Below, one piece after another: positions 1-8,630 of a stretch of DNA of 64,000 bases. The number at the start of each line of letters is the position of its first letter. Position 1 is the first letter of the stretch. The stretch is from Variovorax sp. Root411 (lineage in GTDB: Bacteria; Pseudomonadota; Gammaproteobacteria; Burkholderiales; Burkholderiaceae_C). The notes beneath the pieces were generated by a model. That model did no database searches. It had not been told where the DNA came from and saw only the letters and a list, made by a program, of their open reading frames with translations. Both the position numbers and the translations under genes were made by a program. The stretch covers positions 1,928 to 65,927 of the forward strand of contig NZ_LMDW01000001.1 of NCBI RefSeq assembly GCF_001425205.1, written 5' to 3'.

Positions 1-879
1 CATGCTGTCGAACTGAGCGAGACGACGGACGTGAAGGCGCTGATGGCCGGCAACGGCGGGCGCTACGACATCGAGCAGGACCCGCTATGGAACGGGCAGC
101 AGCAGAGAACGCCGGAGGCCTTCGCGAAGGAGGAGATCGCGTTTTACCAGTGCGACCATTTGGGCACGCCGCAGGAACTGACGGACCATGAGGGGCGCAT
201 TGCCTGGTCGGCGAGCTACAAGGCGTGGGGTGAAGCCAAGCAGGCGATCAGCGAGGCGGGCAGGAAAGCGGGGTTCAGGAATCCGGTTCGGTTCCAGGGG
301 CAGTATTGGGATGAAGAGACTGGGTTGCACTACAACCGGTATCGGTACTACGACCCGCAGAGCGGACGGTTCGTCTCGAGCGATCCAATCGGGTTGCTTG
401 GAGGTCACAACACACATGTATATGCGATCAATACAACGGAATGGGTTGATCCACTCGGATTAAGCGGGAATTCGGCGCAAAGACGCCAACAGAGACGTGC
501 ATCTGCGGGTAAAAAATGTTGCACCCCCTGTCCAGAATCCGGCCATTTGTATCGCGGAGTTGCTGCAAATCATCCAGCCTTGGCCGATGCAAAAAAAGGT
601 ATCGCTACTCCTGCTCTTTCTTCCGGAGGCGCATCAGTTGCCCAGCACAATGAAGGTGGATATTCTGGAGAAAGTCAATACACCTCCTGGTCTCGTGATA
701 AGGAGATTGCTCGGTATCACGCAAATAAAGATGGGCCCGGCGGCGTCCTAATGAGCGCCCCACTAGGAGCCCCCAAAGCTGGGGATTGCTGGTCGTGGGA
801 ATTTTCTGACGATGCCTGGGGAGAGTCCGAAGTCCTACTTAAGGGCCGTCGTTCCGGTCTTGGAGTTCACAAACCATGA
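1..879 (+). CDS. Rhs protein, C-terminal part with ADP-ribosyltransferase-like toxin tip (5' end outside window)
   Basis: The frame is open from base 1, so this is the 3' end of a larger Rhs gene. Seen: YD/Rhs core motifs (CDHLGTPQELTD, RYRYYDPQSGRFVSSDPIGL) and the terminal DPLGL motif ending near base 462. In Rhs proteins that motif marks where the shell is self-cleaved from the variable toxin. The remaining 138 residues are much less GC-rich. They carry LYRG, then YTSWS, then GESEVLL, which fits the R / S-T-S / E-x-E order of arginine-type ADP-ribosyltransferases. Inference: a polymorphic toxin that ADP-ribosylates a target in rival cells, delivered by T6SS or a similar route; no delivery gene lies in the window. 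The next gene overlaps by 4 nt, as expected for its immunity protein. The Rhs core is firm; the ART call rests on motif order only. Confidence 0.85.
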   Translation, partial: HAVELSETTDVKALMAGNGGRYDIEQDPLWNGQQQRTPEAFAKEEIAFYQCDHLGTPQELTDHEGRIAWSASYKAWGEAKQAISEAGRKAGFRNPVRFQGQYWDEETGLHYNRYRYYDPQSGRFVSSDPIGLLGGHNTHVYAINTTEWVDPLGLSGNSAQRRQQRRASAGKKCCTPCPESGHLYRGVAANHPALADAKKGIATPALSSGGASVAQHNEGGYSGESQYTSWSRDKEIARYHANKDGPGGVLMSAPLGAPKAGDCWSWEFSDDAWGESEVLLKGRRSGLGVHKP

Positions 880-1283
880 TTCACTTGCTTGAGCTTAAAG
901 AGTTTTTTCTAAATCAACCGAAAGAAGAGTGGGGTGCCATTTTCTTGGAAGTTGATGAAAATTCAAATGCGCTAGCGAATTTTTCTCGCAAAGCAACCGC
1001 CCTTTCATTGAAAAATGAGTTTTCAATTAAAAAAATTAGCACGGCGCGCGCAAAAATCCAAGCCGTGGGACTAGATGATCTAATTAAGCGACTTGAGGAA
1101 ATTGATAAGGAAAGTGTTTTGGATGTTCAAGAAATTCGGACGCCAGCGTGGGTTGGATTTTGCGTCTCCGAAGAAAATCAGAAGATAATAGGCTGCACTT
1201 TTGTTAAAAACGTAAGGAGCGGAAAAAAAACACCGCCAAATTGGGATGGAACTATTGAAGAGTTGAATAAATTCAATTCTTAA
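876..1283 (+). CDS. Candidate immunity protein of the upstream Rhs toxin
   Basis: A 135-residue, cytosolic-looking protein with no signal peptide or membrane segment. Its ATG lies inside the toxin stop codon (ATGA overlap), so the two are translationally coupled. The codons are strikingly AT-rich compared with the chromosomal genes from 2355 on, which fits horizontal exchange of toxin-tip and immunity cassettes. I do not recognise the family. It has a charged N-terminal half and a central helix-rich stretch (LIKRLEEIDKE). Function is inferred only from position, size and composition. Confidence 0.6.
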   Translation: MIHLLELKEFFLNQPKEEWGAIFLEVDENSNALANFSRKATALSLKNEFSIKKISTARAKIQAVGLDDLIKRLEEIDKESVLDVQEIRTPAWVGFCVSEENQKIIGCTFVKNVRSGKKTPPNWDGTIEELNKFNS

Positions 1284-1667
1284 CTCGATGCATCAACGCC
1301 CAGATGCCGAAATCGCCGCCAAGCGTTAAATGGCGCCAGAGATCTAGCAGAAATTCCTCGCTCACAGCAAGCCGCCGGTTAATGGAGGTTTGGAAACGAT
1401 CCAACGAAGTGTGGTGGAAAATTACTTTGGAATAAAGCAAAGGGAAGCAATCCGAAGAACTACGATTTCAGAAATCAAAGATATCAAATTCCGGAGCCAA
1501 AGTATTTATTTACAGCCTCTACTGGGAGTAAAACACAAAGGATTTAATCATCTTCAAATTAATTTGAATACATTCTTGCGGCGCAAGAATTATTATATTT
1601 AGATTTCACGCATCTCGAGCAGCGACAATTTTCAGCTTGCTGCACTTATCAAAAATCAGGGAATTCA
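1284..1667 (+). pseudogene. Decayed region with a probable orphan toxin-tip remnant
   Basis: No intact gene is visible in these 384 bases. In one frame, about 1329-1547, I read NGARDLAEIPRSQQ, a stop at 1380-1382, then W-FGNDPTKCGGKLLWNK and more to a stop at 1545-1547. The RDLAEIPRSQQ piece resembles the start of a toxin domain often found at Rhs and contact-dependent toxin tips; this is recognition from memory, not a search. An alternative 70-codon frame at 1390-1602 has no recognisable product. It may be an older toxin tip displaced by the present one and now disrupted by a stop codon. Low certainty. Confidence 0.35.
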
Positions 1668-2078
1668 ATGCAACGACTCATATTGACGATATTGCTCTTG
1701 GCAACTAATGCCAGTTTTGCTGGAGAGGCCGCATCCAGGGAAATTAATCTCGGCAAACTACACCAAAGATATGTAAAGGCAGGTTATTCGACCATGGATC
1801 TGCCAGAATTCAATAAGAGGGTCGCATTTTCCGGCGTAGTGATCGGCGGACCGACCAACAGCTTCAAAAGAGGGCCAGATAGCGCGAATGGCGGTATTTT
1901 GCTCAAAGTGGGCGTTGCCGGGTCGGAAAACGAACTGGCTCGTATGGTTGCCCGCGATGCCGCTACCGCAGAAAAAATGGCGGCCCTGCCATCGGGTACT
2001 GCATTCAAAGCTACGTGCACCGTTGCGTTCGCATCGGGCACGGGCTATATCCCTTTGCAAGACTGCGTTTTCCCCTAG
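1668..2078 (+). CDS. Small secreted protein, possible OB-fold (tRNA_anti-like)
   Basis: A 136-residue protein starting at an ATG with AGGGA upstream. Residues 1-18 form a clear Sec signal peptide (a hydrophobic stretch after MQR, cut likely after SFA). The mature part has VAFSGVVIGG, then an internal ALPSGTAFKATCTVAF and a terminal PLQDCVF. This is a beta-strand pattern reminiscent of the OB-fold tRNA_anti-like domain of exported proteins. Two cysteines near the C-terminus could form a disulfide. Its position beside the Rhs remnants suggests it travels with the accessory patch, but nothing shows a role in toxin biology. Confidence 0.55.
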   Translation: MQRLILTILLLATNASFAGEAASREINLGKLHQRYVKAGYSTMDLPEFNKRVAFSGVVIGGPTNSFKRGPDSANGGILLKVGVAGSENELARMVARDAATAEKMAALPSGTAFKATCTVAFASGTGYIPLQDCVFP

Positions 2079-2135
2079 GCATGAATTAAACAATCGTCAT
2101 CTCAAGTCCAGGGACGGTGGCGCCTTAGCGCAGGC

Positions 2136-2240
2136 TGCCCGCTTACGCTACACCGAAGCCGGTGATTCCGCCACCACCCTGTTCCGCTGGGAGGGCGACA
2201 CACCGGCGTTCGAGAGCACGCAGAGCACCGAGGCTCGGCA
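2136..2240 (+). pseudogene. Probable Rhs core remnant
   Basis: In one frame this GC-rich stretch reads RYTEAGDSATTLFRWEGDTPAFES. It resembles the segment of Rhs proteins that precedes the YLYEP part of the core, but it continues into no Rhs sequence and is flanked by unrelated frames. It probably marks a past recombination boundary of the Rhs island just before the conserved chromosomal block begins at 2355. The rest of 2079-2354 shows no supported gene. Confidence 0.3.
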
Positions 2241-2354
2241 GGAGTCACAGGCTCTGGCACGGCGACAGCCCGCACTACATCCAGCGCCCCGACCCCAAGG
2301 AGAAAAGGGTAGAGCGCGCGACGGCACCGCCCATGCGCTGCAGATAATCGAAAC

Positions 2355-2990
2355 ATGATCGCGCTCGACTGCTACTACAGCCTCTCCTCCCCCTGGGCCT
2401 ACCTCGGCGGCCCGCAACTGCAGGACATCGTGCGCCGCCACCACGTGCGGCTCACGCTCAAGCCTTACGACTTCCAGGCCGTGGTGCCGCAGACCGGCGG
2501 CATTCCGCTGAAGACCCGGCCGGAGCCGCGCCGCACGTATCACGCGCTCGAGCTGGCGCGCTGGAGCGACTACCTCGGCATGCCGCTGAACCTGGCGCCC
2601 GCACACTACCCCAAGGGCGCGCCGAGCGACCCGAACTGGAACAAGTACCCGGGCTGGATGGTGATTGCCGCGCAGCTGCAGGGGCTCGACGCGCAGCCGC
2701 TGTCGCACGCGCTGCTGCGTGCGCTGTGGGCCGAGGAGCGCGACACCTCGCAGGCGGAAGTGCGCATCGCGGTGGCCGACGAAAGCGGCTATGACGGCGC
2801 CTCGCTGCAGGCGCTGGAGCAGGCGGCCGAGACGCTGGCGGCCTATCGTGCCAACAGCGCGGCGGCGGTGGAGGCGGGCGTGTTTGGCGCACCGACCTTC
2901 ATCCTGAACGGGGAGCGCTTCTGGGGGCAGGACCGGCTGGCGTTTCTCGATCGGGCATTGGACAAGCTGCGCCAAGCCAGCGGCGGATAA
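2355..2990 (+). CDS. 2-hydroxychromene-2-carboxylate isomerase family protein (DsbA/GST-kappa fold)
   Basis: A 211-residue protein. SSPWAYLG at residues 11-18 is the family's active-site serine/proline motif. [19 protein letters not shown] near the C-terminus is the conserved cis-Pro and glutathione-contacting region. Family members are glutathione-dependent isomerases of aromatic degradation or general thiol oxidoreductases. No aromatic-degradation gene is nearby, so the substrate is unknown. The gene stops 7 nt before dapF. Confidence 0.85.
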   Translation: MIALDCYYSLSSPWAYLGGPQLQDIVRRHHVRLTLKPYDFQAVVPQTGGIPLKTRPEPRRTYHALELARWSDYLGMPLNLAPAHYPKGAPSDPNWNKYPGWMVIAAQLQGLDAQPLSHALLRALWAEERDTSQAEVRIAVADESGYDGASLQALEQAAETLAAYRANSAAAVEAGVFGAPTFILNGERFWGQDRLAFLDRALDKLRQASGG

Positions 2991-2997
2991 TCCGAGG

Positions 2998-3873
2998 ATG
3001 CGAATCCGCTTTACCAAAATGCAGGGAGCCGGCAACGATTTCGTCGTGCTGGACGAAACGCGCGGCACGCTGGGCCTCAGCGCCGCGCAGTACCGATTCC
3101 TGGCCGACCGCCACTTCGGCGTCGGCGCCGACCAGATCCTCACCGTGCGGCCCTCGCCCGCGGAAGGCATCGACTTCCAATACGTCATTCACAACGCCGA
3201 CGGCGGCGAAGTGGAGCAGTGCGGCAATGGCGCGCGCTGCTTCATGCGCTTCGTCAGCGAACACAAGCTGACCGAGAAGACCGAAGTGCGCGTGCAGACG
3301 CTGGCCGGCGTCATCGAGCCGCGCATGGGCGCGGACGGCCGCGTGACGGTCGACATGGGTGCCCCCGTCTTCGAACTCGAACGCGTTCCCTTCGACACTG
3401 CCGGGCTCGACCCGCTGCATGACGGTGCATGGCACAAGTGGCATCTTGCGCTCGGCACGCGTGCGGGCAGCGCTATCGTTTCGGTAGCGGTGCTGTCGAT
3501 GGGCAATCCTCATGCGGTGCAGGTGGTCGACAACGTCGATACGGCCCCGGTGGCCGAGCAGGGGCCGCAGATCGAGCACCATCCGCGCTTTCCGCAGCGG
3601 GTGAATGCGGGCTTCATGCAGGTGGTTGACCGCTCCAACATCAAGCTGCGGGTGTTCGAGCGCGGCGCCGGCGAAACGCTGGCCTGCGGCACGGGCGCCT
3701 GCGCGGCGGTGGTGGCGGGCATCCGCCTCGGGCTGCTGGAGCGCCGGGTCGACGTGCAGACGCACGGCGGCATCCTCACGATCGAGTGGCAGGGAGAAGG
3801 CCAGCCGGTGCTGATGACCGGGCCGGCCACCACGGTCTTCGAAGGCGATATCGAGGTGCCTGAGCTGCCATGA
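2998..3873 (+). CDS. dapF: Diaminopimelate epimerase
   Basis: A 291-residue cytoplasmic enzyme that converts LL- to meso-diaminopimelate for lysine and peptidoglycan. The two catalytic cysteines are present: Cys75 in EQCGNGARC and Cys230 in LACGTGACA. The length fits the family. The start follows GAGG closely, and a GATAAT box overlaps the upstream stop codon (2986-2991), six bases before the ATG. The stop overlaps the next gene in an ATGA. The order dapF-DUF484-xerC matches the E. coli dapF-yigA-xerC arrangement, with one extra gene here. Confidence 0.97.
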   Translation: MRIRFTKMQGAGNDFVVLDETRGTLGLSAAQYRFLADRHFGVGADQILTVRPSPAEGIDFQYVIHNADGGEVEQCGNGARCFMRFVSEHKLTEKTEVRVQTLAGVIEPRMGADGRVTVDMGAPVFELERVPFDTAGLDPLHDGAWHKWHLALGTRAGSAIVSVAVLSMGNPHAVQVVDNVDTAPVAEQGPQIEHHPRFPQRVNAGFMQVVDRSNIKLRVFERGAGETLACGTGACAAVVAGIRLGLLERRVDVQTHGGILTIEWQGEGQPVLMTGPATTVFEGDIEVPELP

Positions 3874-4574
3874 CCCACTTCACGAACAACAACGACGCCA
3901 AAAACGCCATGAATCCGATCACCGAAGACGACATCGCGAACTACCTGGCGAACACGCCCGACTTCTTCGAGCGCCATGCCCAGCTGCTGGCGCAGGTGCA
4001 GCTCACCAGCCCGCACGGCAACCGCGCCGTGAGCCTGCAGGAGCGCCAGGCGGAGATGCTGCGCGAGAAGATCAAGGCGCTGGAGCACCGCCTGATGGAC
4101 ATGGTGCGCCACGGCACCGAGAACGTGGTCATCGCCGACCGCCTGCAGCGCTGGACCAAGGGCCTGCTGACCACGCGCGATCCGCGCAGCCTGCCGTACA
4201 GCATCGCGGTCGACCTGCAGTCGCTGTTCCTGGTGCCGCAGACGGCCATCAAGGTGTGGGATTGCGGCAGCGAATACCTCAACGAGGCCTATGCCCAGTG
4301 GGTGAGCGACGACGTGAAGGCGCTGGCCACTTCGCTGACTTCGCCATACTGCGGGCTCAATTCGGGCTTCGAGGCGGCCAACTGGCTGCCCGAGCCGCAG
4401 GCGGCGATGTCGATTGCGCTGATTCCGCTGCGCCCCGACGCTGAATCGCCGGCCTTCGGCCTGCTGGTGCTGGCGTCGCCCGACGCGCAGCGCTTCAACG
4501 CCGAGATGGGCACCGACTTTCTCGAGCGCATCGCCGAGCTGGCGTCGGGCGGGCTTTCGCGGCTGCGTCCTTGA
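3870..4574 (+). CDS. DUF484 family protein (YigA-like)
   Basis: A 234-residue protein of the DUF484 family, distantly GAF-like. The conserved N-terminal part ([20 protein letters not shown]) is followed by a coiled-coil stretch around residues 45-80 ([20 protein letters not shown]) and a GAF-like C-terminal half. It has no catalytic motif and its molecular role is unknown. The chosen ATG overlaps the dapF stop; a second ATG at 3909 is an alternative start closer to the conserved part. It is likely co-transcribed with dapF and xerC. Confidence 0.85.
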   Translation: MTHFTNNNDAKNAMNPITEDDIANYLANTPDFFERHAQLLAQVQLTSPHGNRAVSLQERQAEMLREKIKALEHRLMDMVRHGTENVVIADRLQRWTKGLLTTRDPRSLPYSIAVDLQSLFLVPQTAIKVWDCGSEYLNEAYAQWVSDDVKALATSLTSPYCGLNSGFEAANWLPEPQAAMSIALIPLRPDAESPAFGLLVLASPDAQRFNAEMGTDFLERIAELASGGLSRLRP

Positions 4575-5206
4575 AACGCCCGCGCTGGTTGCGGCGGCCC
4601 TGGCAGGTCGCGCTGGCCGGCGCGCTGCTGGCCGTGGCGCTGGCGTATGCGGCCATCGGAGCGTTCATCTGGTCGCATGCCGAAGAGCTGCTGGCGCATC
4701 CGCCGCAGCGGCCGGCCGACGCGGCACTGGTGCTCGGCAGCCGCGCCTATCTCGACGGGAAGCCGCACCCGTGCCTCACCGGCCGGGTCGATACGGCATT
4801 GGCGATGGCGCATGACGGCGTGGTCAGGCAGCTGGTTTTTTCGGGCGGCGTCGATTCCGAAGACGGCCGCACGGAGGCCACGGCGATGCAGGAGCACGCC
4901 GTGGCGGCGGGCTTTGCCGGGCCGATATTGCTGGAGCCGGCGTCGACTTCCACGCGGCTGAATCTTTCGCTGTCGCGCCCGCTGCTGCTGGCGGCCGGCG
5001 TGCGCAGCGTGGTGATCGTGTCGGAGCCGTATCACCTGTGGCGCGTCGAGCGGCTCGTGAAGATGAGCGGTTTCGACCAGAGCTTCGACGTGCAGTACGC
5101 GGCGGCGCCCACGTCGTGCTGGCGGGCGCTCGGACCGTTCTCCAAGGGCGCATTGCGCGAGCCGGCGGCCATCATCAACAATGCCGGCCATGGCTACCTC
5201 TTCTGA
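4571..5206 (+). CDS. YdcF/SanA-like DUF218 membrane-anchored protein
   Basis: A 211-residue protein starting at a TTG that overlaps the previous stop by 4 nt. A single hydrophobic helix (about residues 12-32) anchors it. The DUF218 domain follows: ALVLGSRAYLDGKPH, RVDTALAMAHDG, LVFSGG, EATAMQEHA and SEPYHLWRV. The family is linked to envelope maintenance (ElyC and SanA in E. coli) but has no settled biochemical activity. It sits between DUF484 and xerC, where E. coli has no gene. Its 3' end overlaps xerC by 26 nt. Confidence 0.8.
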   Translation: MKRPRWLRRPWQVALAGALLAVALAYAAIGAFIWSHAEELLAHPPQRPADAALVLGSRAYLDGKPHPCLTGRVDTALAMAHDGVVRQLVFSGGVDSEDGRTEATAMQEHAVAAGFAGPILLEPASTSTRLNLSLSRPLLLAAGVRSVVIVSEPYHLWRVERLVKMSGFDQSFDVQYAAAPTSCWRALGPFSKGALREPAAIINNAGHGYLF

Positions 5207-6182
5207 GCCGGTCGCTGCATCCACTCCGCCGGACTGGATCGAGAAATACCTGGAGCACGTGCGCGTCGAGCGCCGGCTCGCGGCGCGCACGGTCGAGCTC
5301 TATGCCTTTCACCTGCAGGCCCTGCGCGACCACGCAGCAGAGGCGAGGCTGCCGCTGGACCGCGTGCAGACGGCCCACATCCGGCGCTGGATGGCGCAAT
5401 TGCACAGCGCGGGGCGCGAACCGCGCGGCATTGCGCTGGTGCTGTCTTGCTGGCGCAGCTTTTACCGCTGGCTGGGCAACGAAGGGCTGATCGGCTTCAA
5501 CCCCGTGCAGGACGTGCACGCGCCCAAGGCCGGCCGGCCGCTGCCCAAGGCCCTGGGCGTGGACGATGCGGTGCGCCTCGCCGAGTTGTACGACCCCGAG
5601 GCCGATCCGTGGACCGAGGCGCGCGACGGCGCCATCGTCGAGGTGCTCTACGGCTGCGGCCTGCGCGTGAGCGAGCTCACGGGGCTCGACGCACAGGCGA
5701 GCGGCACGGCGCGCGGCTGGCTCGACCTCGACGCGGGCGAGGCCAGCGTGCTCGGCAAGGGCAGCAAGCGCCGCATCGTGCCGATGGGCGGCAAGGCGGC
5801 CGAGGCGGTGCGCGACTGGCTCGCGGTGCGCGGCGACTGTGCCGCGCTGACCACCGCCCGGCTGCGCGACCCGCAGGCGGCCGCCGCGCTCTTCATCGGC
5901 GCCAAGGGCCTGCGGATGTCGTCGCAGGCGGTGTGGAAGCTGCTGCGCGAGCGCAGCCTCAAGGCGGGCCTTGCGGCGCCGGTGCACCCGCACATGCTGC
6001 GCCACTCCTTCGCCAGCCACGTGCTGCAATCGAGCAGCGACCTGCGCGCGGTGCAGGAGCTGCTGGGCCACGCCAACATCGCGACCACGCAGGTCTATAC
6101 ACGGCTGGATTTCCAGCACCTGGCCAAGGCCTACGACGCGGCACATCCGCGCGCCAAGGCCAGGCCCGAGAACGACAAATAA
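5181..6182 (+). CDS. xerC: Tyrosine recombinase XerC
   Basis: A 333-residue site-specific recombinase that, with XerD, resolves chromosome dimers at dif at the end of replication. The N-terminal SAM-like domain spans about residues 15-105. The catalytic set is complete: Arg162 (CGLRVSEL), Lys193 (LGKGSK), His271 and Arg274 (HMLRHSF), His297 (LGHANI) and nucleophile Tyr306 (TTQVYTRLD). Two in-frame ATGs (5181 and 5190) are possible starts; both lie inside the upstream gene. The position after dapF-DUF484 supports XerC rather than XerD or an integron or phage integrase. Confidence 0.95.
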   Translation: MPAMATSSEPVAASTPPDWIEKYLEHVRVERRLAARTVELYAFHLQALRDHAAEARLPLDRVQTAHIRRWMAQLHSAGREPRGIALVLSCWRSFYRWLGNEGLIGFNPVQDVHAPKAGRPLPKALGVDDAVRLAELYDPEADPWTEARDGAIVEVLYGCGLRVSELTGLDAQASGTARGWLDLDAGEASVLGKGSKRRIVPMGGKAAEAVRDWLAVRGDCAALTTARLRDPQAAAALFIGAKGLRMSSQAVWKLLRERSLKAGLAAPVHPHMLRHSFASHVLQSSSDLRAVQELLGHANIATTQVYTRLDFQHLAKAYDAAHPRAKARPENDK

Positions 6183-6200
6183 GTAAGCAAGCGACGAACA

Positions 6201-7421
6201 ATGAAAACCCTTCGCCTCAAACCCGGCAAAGAGCGCTCGATGCAGCGCCGCCATCCCTGGGTGTTCGAATCCGCCATCGCGCGCGGCGGCGCCGACTCCG
6301 GCGAGACGGTGCGCGTGGAGTCGCACGACGGCGCCTTCCTCGCCTGGGCGGCGTTCAGCCCGGTCTCCAAGATCCGCGCGCGGGCCTGGAGCTTCGTCGA
6401 AACGCAGCGCATCGACGCCGCGTTCTTCGCCGCGGTGTGCGACCGCGCCGTGAATGCCCGCGGCCTGTTCGATCTGCAGAGCGACGGCGTGCGGCTGATT
6501 CATGGCGAGGCCGATGGCCTGCCGGGGCTGATCGTCGACCGTTACGGCGACACGCTGGTGGCGCAGTTTCTTTCGGCCGGCGTCGAGCGCTGGAAGGACG
6601 TGCTGGCCGATGCGCTGCTCAAGGCCACGGGCCTGAGCAAGCTCTACGAACGCTCCGACGCCAGCGGCCGCGAGCGCGAAGGCCTGAAGCCCGTCACTGG
6701 CTGGCTGCGCGGCGAGGGCGCCACCGAAATCACGATCCGCGAGCATGGCTGGAAGCTGTCGCTCGACATCGCCACCGGCCACAAGACCGGCTTCTACCTC
6801 GACCAGCGCGACAGCCGCCAGCGCTTTGCCGAGCTGGCGCAGCATCGGCGCTTCCGGCGCGTGCTGAACTGCTTCTGCTACACGGGCGGGTTCACCGTTG
6901 CGGCGCTGGCGGGGCTGAAGGCCGCGGGCGCGCTCGAAGGCGCGGAGCTGGTGTCGGTCGATTCGTCGCAGCCCGCGCTCGACCGCGCACGCGGCCACCT
7001 GGCGCTCAATGGCTTCGCGGAAGAGGGCTCCGGCATCAAGACCGAGTTTCTCGACGCCAATGTCAACACCGTGCTGCGCGAGTTCATCGAACAGGGACGC
7101 ACCTTCGACGCCATCGTGCTCGACCCGCCCAAGTTCGCGCCCACGGTGGCGCACGCCGAGCGCGCCGCGCGGGCCTACAAGGACATCAACCGCCTGGCGC
7201 TCAAGCTGCTGGAGCCGGGCGGCGTGCTGCTGACTTTCTCGTGCTCGGGCGGCATCAGCGCCGACCTGTTCCACAAGATCGTGGCCTCGGCGGGGCTCGA
7301 CGCGGGCGTGGACGGCTACATCGCCGAGCGCCTGGGCGCAGCGCCAGACCATCCGATGACCATCGAATTCCCGGAAGGGGAGTACCTGAAGGGCCTTGTG
7401 GTGGTCCGAAAGCCAGCCTGA
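6201..7421 (+). CDS. rlmI: Class I SAM-dependent rRNA methyltransferase, RlmI-like
   Basis: A 406-residue protein with an N-terminal PUA domain (RSMQRRHPWVFESAI), a middle linker domain containing DGLPGLIVDRYG, and a C-terminal Rossmann methyltransferase (VLNCFCYTGGFTVAAL for SAM binding, then DPPKFAP and FSCSGG). E. coli RlmI makes m5C1962 in 23S rRNA and is about 396 residues long, so the match is full length. The gene lies 18 nt after xerC and is probably in the same operon. The exact modified base is inferred from the family. Confidence 0.9.
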   Translation: MKTLRLKPGKERSMQRRHPWVFESAIARGGADSGETVRVESHDGAFLAWAAFSPVSKIRARAWSFVETQRIDAAFFAAVCDRAVNARGLFDLQSDGVRLIHGEADGLPGLIVDRYGDTLVAQFLSAGVERWKDVLADALLKATGLSKLYERSDASGREREGLKPVTGWLRGEGATEITIREHGWKLSLDIATGHKTGFYLDQRDSRQRFAELAQHRRFRRVLNCFCYTGGFTVAALAGLKAAGALEGAELVSVDSSQPALDRARGHLALNGFAEEGSGIKTEFLDANVNTVLREFIEQGRTFDAIVLDPPKFAPTVAHAERAARAYKDINRLALKLLEPGGVLLTFSCSGGISADLFHKIVASAGLDAGVDGYIAERLGAAPDHPMTIEFPEGEYLKGLVVVRKPA

Positions 7422-7530
7422 AGCCGACTTGACCCTGCCACCAACGCAACTCAGTGGCATTGGCTAAACTGCCGGGCCGCGCCTTTTTCCGCCCCTTTTT
7501 CCTGTTTTCCGCTTCCGGAGCACTCCCTTC

Positions 7531-8580
7531 ATGGCCCTCATTCCCGCGACCATCCTTACCGGCTTTCTCGGCTCGGGCAAGACCACGCTGCTCAAACGCA
7601 TCCTGACCGAAGCCCACGGCCAGAAGATCGCGGTCATCGAGAACGAGTTCGGCGAAGAGAACATCGACAGCGACATCCTCGTGACCGAGTCGAAGGAACA
7701 GATCGTGCAGATGAGCAACGGCTGCGTCTGCTGCACCATCCGCGAAGACCTGCGCGAAGCGCTGCAGATGCTGGCCGCCAAGAAGCGCCAGGGCCTGCTC
7801 GATTTCGACCGCGTGGTGATCGAGACCACCGGCCTGGCCGACCCCGGCCCCGTGGCGCAGACCTTCTTCATGGACGACGAGATCGCCGAGAGCTACCTGC
7901 TCGACTCGATCCTCACGCTGGTGGATGCCAAGCACGCGCCCCAGCAGCTCAACGACCGCCAGGAAGCGCGCCGCCAAGTGGGTTTTGCCGACCAGATCTT
8001 CATCAGCAAGAGCGAGCTGGTGTCGGCCGAGGAGACCGATGCGCTCATTCACCGCCTGAAGCACATGAACCCGCGCGCGCCGCAGCAGAAGGCGCACTTC
8101 GGCGACGTGCCGCTGAAGGACATCTTCGACCTGCGCGGCTTCAACCTGAACGCCAAGCTGGACATCGACCCCGACTTCCTCAAGGAGGAAGACGATCACC
8201 ACGACCATGACCACGCGCATGGCGAGGCATGCGACCACCCCTCGCACAAGAACGAAGGCCACGGCCACCACCATCACACCGACGACGACGTGAAGAGCTT
8301 CGTCTACAAGGCCGACCGCGCCTTCGACCCGGCCAAGCTCGAAGACTTCCTGGGCGCGATCGTCAACATCTACGGCCCGCGCATGCTGCGCTACAAGGGC
8401 GTGCTGAACATGAAGGGCACCGAGCGCAAGGTGATCTTCCAGGGCGTGCACCAGCTGATGGGCAGCGATCTGGGCCCCGAGTGGGGCAAGGACGAGGCGC
8501 GCCAGAGCCGCATGGTGTTCATCGGCATCGAGCTGCCGCGCGAGATTTTGGAGCAGGGCCTGGAGCAGTGCCTGGTCTGA
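7531..8580 (+). CDS. CobW/COG0523 GTP-binding protein with His-rich metal loop
   Basis: A 349-residue G3E-family GTPase. The Walker A loop GFLGSGKTT is at residues 11-19. The metal-binding CxCC motif is C65-V-C67-C68. ETTGLADP and SKSELVSAEE give the other nucleotide motifs. A histidine/aspartate-rich stretch at about residues 221-250 (including HGHHHHTDDD) precedes the CobW C-terminal domain. Family members act as zinc or other metal chaperones; the His-rich loop favours zinc. No cobalamin genes are near. No clear Zur operator was found in 7422-7530. Confidence 0.88.
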   Translation: MALIPATILTGFLGSGKTTLLKRILTEAHGQKIAVIENEFGEENIDSDILVTESKEQIVQMSNGCVCCTIREDLREALQMLAAKKRQGLLDFDRVVIETTGLADPGPVAQTFFMDDEIAESYLLDSILTLVDAKHAPQQLNDRQEARRQVGFADQIFISKSELVSAEETDALIHRLKHMNPRAPQQKAHFGDVPLKDIFDLRGFNLNAKLDIDPDFLKEEDDHHDHDHAHGEACDHPSHKNEGHGHHHHTDDDVKSFVYKADRAFDPAKLEDFLGAIVNIYGPRMLRYKGVLNMKGTERKVIFQGVHQLMGSDLGPEWGKDEARQSRMVFIGIELPREILEQGLEQCLV

Positions 8581-8592
8581 GACCCTGAATCG

Positions 8593-8618
8593 CTCCTTCC
8601 CCCGCCTGGGAGAAGGAG
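8593..8618. other. Hairpin between convergent genes
   Basis: CTCCTTC (8593-8599) and GAAGGAG (8612-8618) are exact inverted arms around a C/G-rich loop, between the convergent CobW-like and DUF945 genes. There is no T-run on either side, so intrinsic termination is doubtful. Confidence 0.35.
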
Positions 8619-8630
8619 AAACACCGCGGC

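Noticed and set aside
5175..7460. Minus-strand open frame of about 761 codons
   Set aside because: It lies antisense to xerC and rlmI, both with complete catalytic motifs; a shadow frame.
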